DNA from: an uncultured Prevotella sp.
GTDB taxonomy: Bacteria; Bacteroidota; Bacteroidia; Bacteroidales; Bacteroidaceae
Assembly (NCBI GenBank): GCA_937877595.1
Contig: CALFIY010000103.1
Span: 1 to 7,558, forward strand
Direction: 5' to 3'
DNA length: 7,558 nt
Made by a program: the position numbers and the translations under genes. Position 1 is the stretch's first letter. The number at the start of each line of letters is the position of its first letter. The notes under the pieces were generated by a model. That model did no database searches, had not been told where the DNA came from, and was given only the letters and a program-made list of their open reading frames with translations. Below, one piece after another: positions 6,730 through 7,558 of the stretch.

Positions 6730-6757
6730 TGAATTATGCATTATGAATTGTAAATTA
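6730..6757. repeat. Tandem heptad array, TGAATTA type, between luxS and ffh
   Basis: Plus-strand units are TGAATTA, TGCATTA, TGAATTG and TAAATTA. The last unit contains the luxS stop (TAA on the minus strand, 6757-6755), and the array ends 16 nt before the ffh start. The unit matches the one at the xseB start, but here it lies in the opposite direction relative to transcription. On the coding strand three of the four units still begin with TAA, and one gives TAATG. Confidence 0.8.
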
Positions 6758-7249
6758 CGCATCGGCAAACACCTTTCCGTCGCCGAGCACCACCTGCAAC
6801 TTGCTGTACTCGCAGTGGAAGTCGTTTTCCAATCTCTCCTTGTATCTGCAGCACTCCCATTTGCACATGGGCAGGTCGTGGAGCAGATAGTTGCCGCATG
6901 TCTCCGGTGTTGTTGCCGGCACCTCGGTCTGCTCTATCATCCAGTCAAGACACTCGAGTGTAAGCCGACGCATGTCACCCACGGTATAGCAGCCAGTCAT
7001 TACAACATACATACCCGTGAGGCATCCCATGGGTCCCACATACACCACGTCGTCCTTTACTGCCGAGTTGCGCATCCATGTTGCCATCAGATGCTCCATG
7101 CTATGCATGGCGGCAGGAGCAACCGCCGGCTCCTTATTGGGCTCGGTTATGCGCAGGTCAAATGTTGTGAAGCCCTTGTCCTGACGCGACACATAAATAC
7201 CAGGCTTCAGCCTTGTATGGTCGATTGTGAAACTCTGTATTACTTCCAT
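6755..7249 (-). CDS. luxS: S-ribosylhomocysteine lyase, AI-2 precursor synthase
   Basis: Cytoplasmic metalloenzyme that splits S-ribosylhomocysteine into homocysteine and DPD, which rearranges into autoinducer-2. It recycles the toxic product of SAM-dependent methylation after the Pfs nucleosidase, whose gene is not in this window. The metal site is HxxEH at 49-53 (His49, Glu52, His53) plus Cys118 in TCGN. The catalytic Cys76 lies in PMGCLTG, and Ser6, His11 and Arg33 (FDLRI) occupy the substrate-site positions known from Bacillus subtilis. At 164 aa it is near the usual 155-170. The C-terminal third is unusually rich in Cys (129, 133, 134 and 146, beyond the metal ligand). The ATG at 7249 fits the family N-terminus and lies about 25 nt from a good promoter box. 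It is first in a likely luxS-ffh-folD-TPR transcription unit. Confidence 0.96.
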   Translation of the reverse strand: MEVIQSFTIDHTRLKPGIYVSRQDKGFTTFDLRITEPNKEPAVAPAAMHSMEHLMATWMRNSAVKDDVVYVGPMGCLTGMYVVMTGCYTVGDMRRLTLECLDWMIEQTEVPATTPETCGNYLLHDLPMCKWECCRYKERLENDFHCEYSKLQVVLGDGKVFADA

Positions 7250-7274
7250 TGTCGTTGATTGTTTTTAGCGCTGG

Positions 7275-7304
7275 CAAAAGTACTACATTTTTCACTATCC
7301 ACAA
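7275..7304 (-). promoter_or_regulatory. luxS promoter, Bacteroidetes type
   Basis: On the minus strand TACTTTTG (7282-7275) matches the -7 consensus TAnnTTTG, and TTG (7304-7302) lies 19 nt upstream in the -33 position. The predicted start is near 7267, giving a leader under 20 nt, too short for a riboswitch. No other TAnnTTTG box is seen between luxS and the TPR gene, so this promoter probably drives all four genes. Confidence 0.7.
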
Positions 7305-7558
7305 TAACAAGCAACAAAAAAACAGCCTCCGACGGTGCAGTTTTCTCAACACTGCTAAAAATTTTCCTATGCATGCTATGGATTTCGTCCATACTACCGT
7401 GACTCTTCGTAGTATGGCTATCATAGCCTGCCGCACCGACTTCGCACTGCCCAAGCAGGTGACTTTACTTATAATTATGCTGAAATAGCAAAAAAATCAA
7501 TAGTGTCCTAAATAAAATTCAAAAAAAGTGAAGGAAGTTGTTTCCATTAAGGCAAATA
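7305..7558. other. Intergenic region upstream of luxS, no convincing gene
   Basis: This stretch shows no reading frame with a recognisable protein. Short frames on both strands start with TTG and have no family resemblance. It holds a small inverted repeat, GCAGT/ACTGC (7337-7341/7351-7355), the long imperfect hairpin at 7371-7431, a CTGC/GCAG stem (7447-7458), and then an AT-rich tail with A-runs from about 7490. CAAATA at the very end could be the start of a minus-strand TAnnTTTG box cut by the window edge. Confidence 0.6.
7371..7431. repeat. Long imperfect inverted repeat (hairpin) upstream of luxS
   Basis: The outer arms GCATGCTATG (7371-7380) and CATAGCCTGC (7422-7431) pair at nine of ten positions. 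The inner arms CCATACTAC (7389-7397) and GTAGTATGG (7409-7417) pair perfectly. They enclose an 11-nt loop and are separated from the outer stem by an 8-by-4 internal loop. Two competing pairings exist: TATGGA/TCCATA (7377-7382/7388-7393) and GGCTAT/ATAGCC (7416-7421/7423-7428). No canonical T-run follows directly on either strand, so it is not a standard terminator; on the minus strand five T come about 9 nt later. Confidence 0.7.

Noticed and set aside
5859..6746. Long plus-strand open frame (295 codons) opposite ffh
   Set aside because: It lies wholly antisense to a clear ffh with all GTPase motifs, shows no protein family pattern, and is explained by codon bias of the real gene.
6722..7258. 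Plus-strand open frame opposite luxS
   Set aside because: It is antisense to a complete luxS with metal and catalytic residues; the His/Cys-rich translation reflects the complementary codons.
7371..7431. Integron attC site or standard intrinsic terminator
   Set aside because: No GTTRRRY/RYYYAAC core pair is present for attC, and no T-run directly follows the stem on either strand for a terminator.
7158..7488. Short open frames on both strands across the luxS upstream region
   Set aside because: They start with TTG, run through the luxS promoter or start, and have no recognisable domain.
7305..7558. SAM or SAH riboswitch controlling luxS
   Set aside because: The predicted luxS transcription start is under 20 nt from the ATG, the structured region lies upstream of the promoter, and no known riboswitch core is recognised.

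Overview
The window reads as a chromosomal housekeeping segment from a member of the Bacteroidales, most likely Prevotella or a close relative. Three things point there. Two start regions carry the Bacteroidetes -7 promoter box TAnnTTTG with a TTG or TTTG element about 19-20 bp upstream. The secreted peptidase has a signal peptide that leaves Gln as the new N-terminus. The protein sequences and the neighbourhood (ffh next to folD, xseA next to xseB) also look Bacteroidales. No species can be named from the sequence alone, and no plasmid, phage or transposase gene is visible.

Layout. Positions 1-180 are an AT-rich leader with two TAnnTTTG boxes and a 19-nt palindrome. On the plus strand follow trpS (tryptophanyl-tRNA synthetase), a secreted S8 subtilisin-like peptidase, xseA and xseB (large and small subunits of exonuclease VII), ending at 4184. 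They are tightly packed: an 11-nt gap, a 23-nt overlap and a 47-nt gap. On the minus strand, running toward them, are luxS, ffh, folD and a 65-codon TPR protein gene, with gaps of 41, 45 and 3 nt. The two groups converge at 4185-4235. Positions 7250-7558 hold the luxS promoter and then about 275 nt with no convincing gene but a long imperfect hairpin.

Function. The plus-strand group combines tRNA charging, an envelope peptidase and DNA repair. The minus-strand group joins S-ribosylhomocysteine cleavage (LuxS, releasing homocysteine and the AI-2 precursor), folate one-carbon supply (FolD, upstream of homocysteine remethylation) and co-translational membrane targeting (Ffh). Only one promoter is visible for the minus-strand group, in front of luxS.

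The most unusual signal lies between the genes. Each of the four same-direction junctions that neither overlaps nor is under 12 nt of plain spacer carries short tandem arrays with a 7-bp period, starting within a few bases of the upstream stop codon: xseA/xseB (two arrays of different sequence), luxS/ffh, ffh/folD and folD/TPR. Most units, read on the coding strand, contain NTGA, a start-like triplet overlapping a stop. Because 7 is not a multiple of 3, three units place this in all three frames. The genes themselves appear intact and ordinary.
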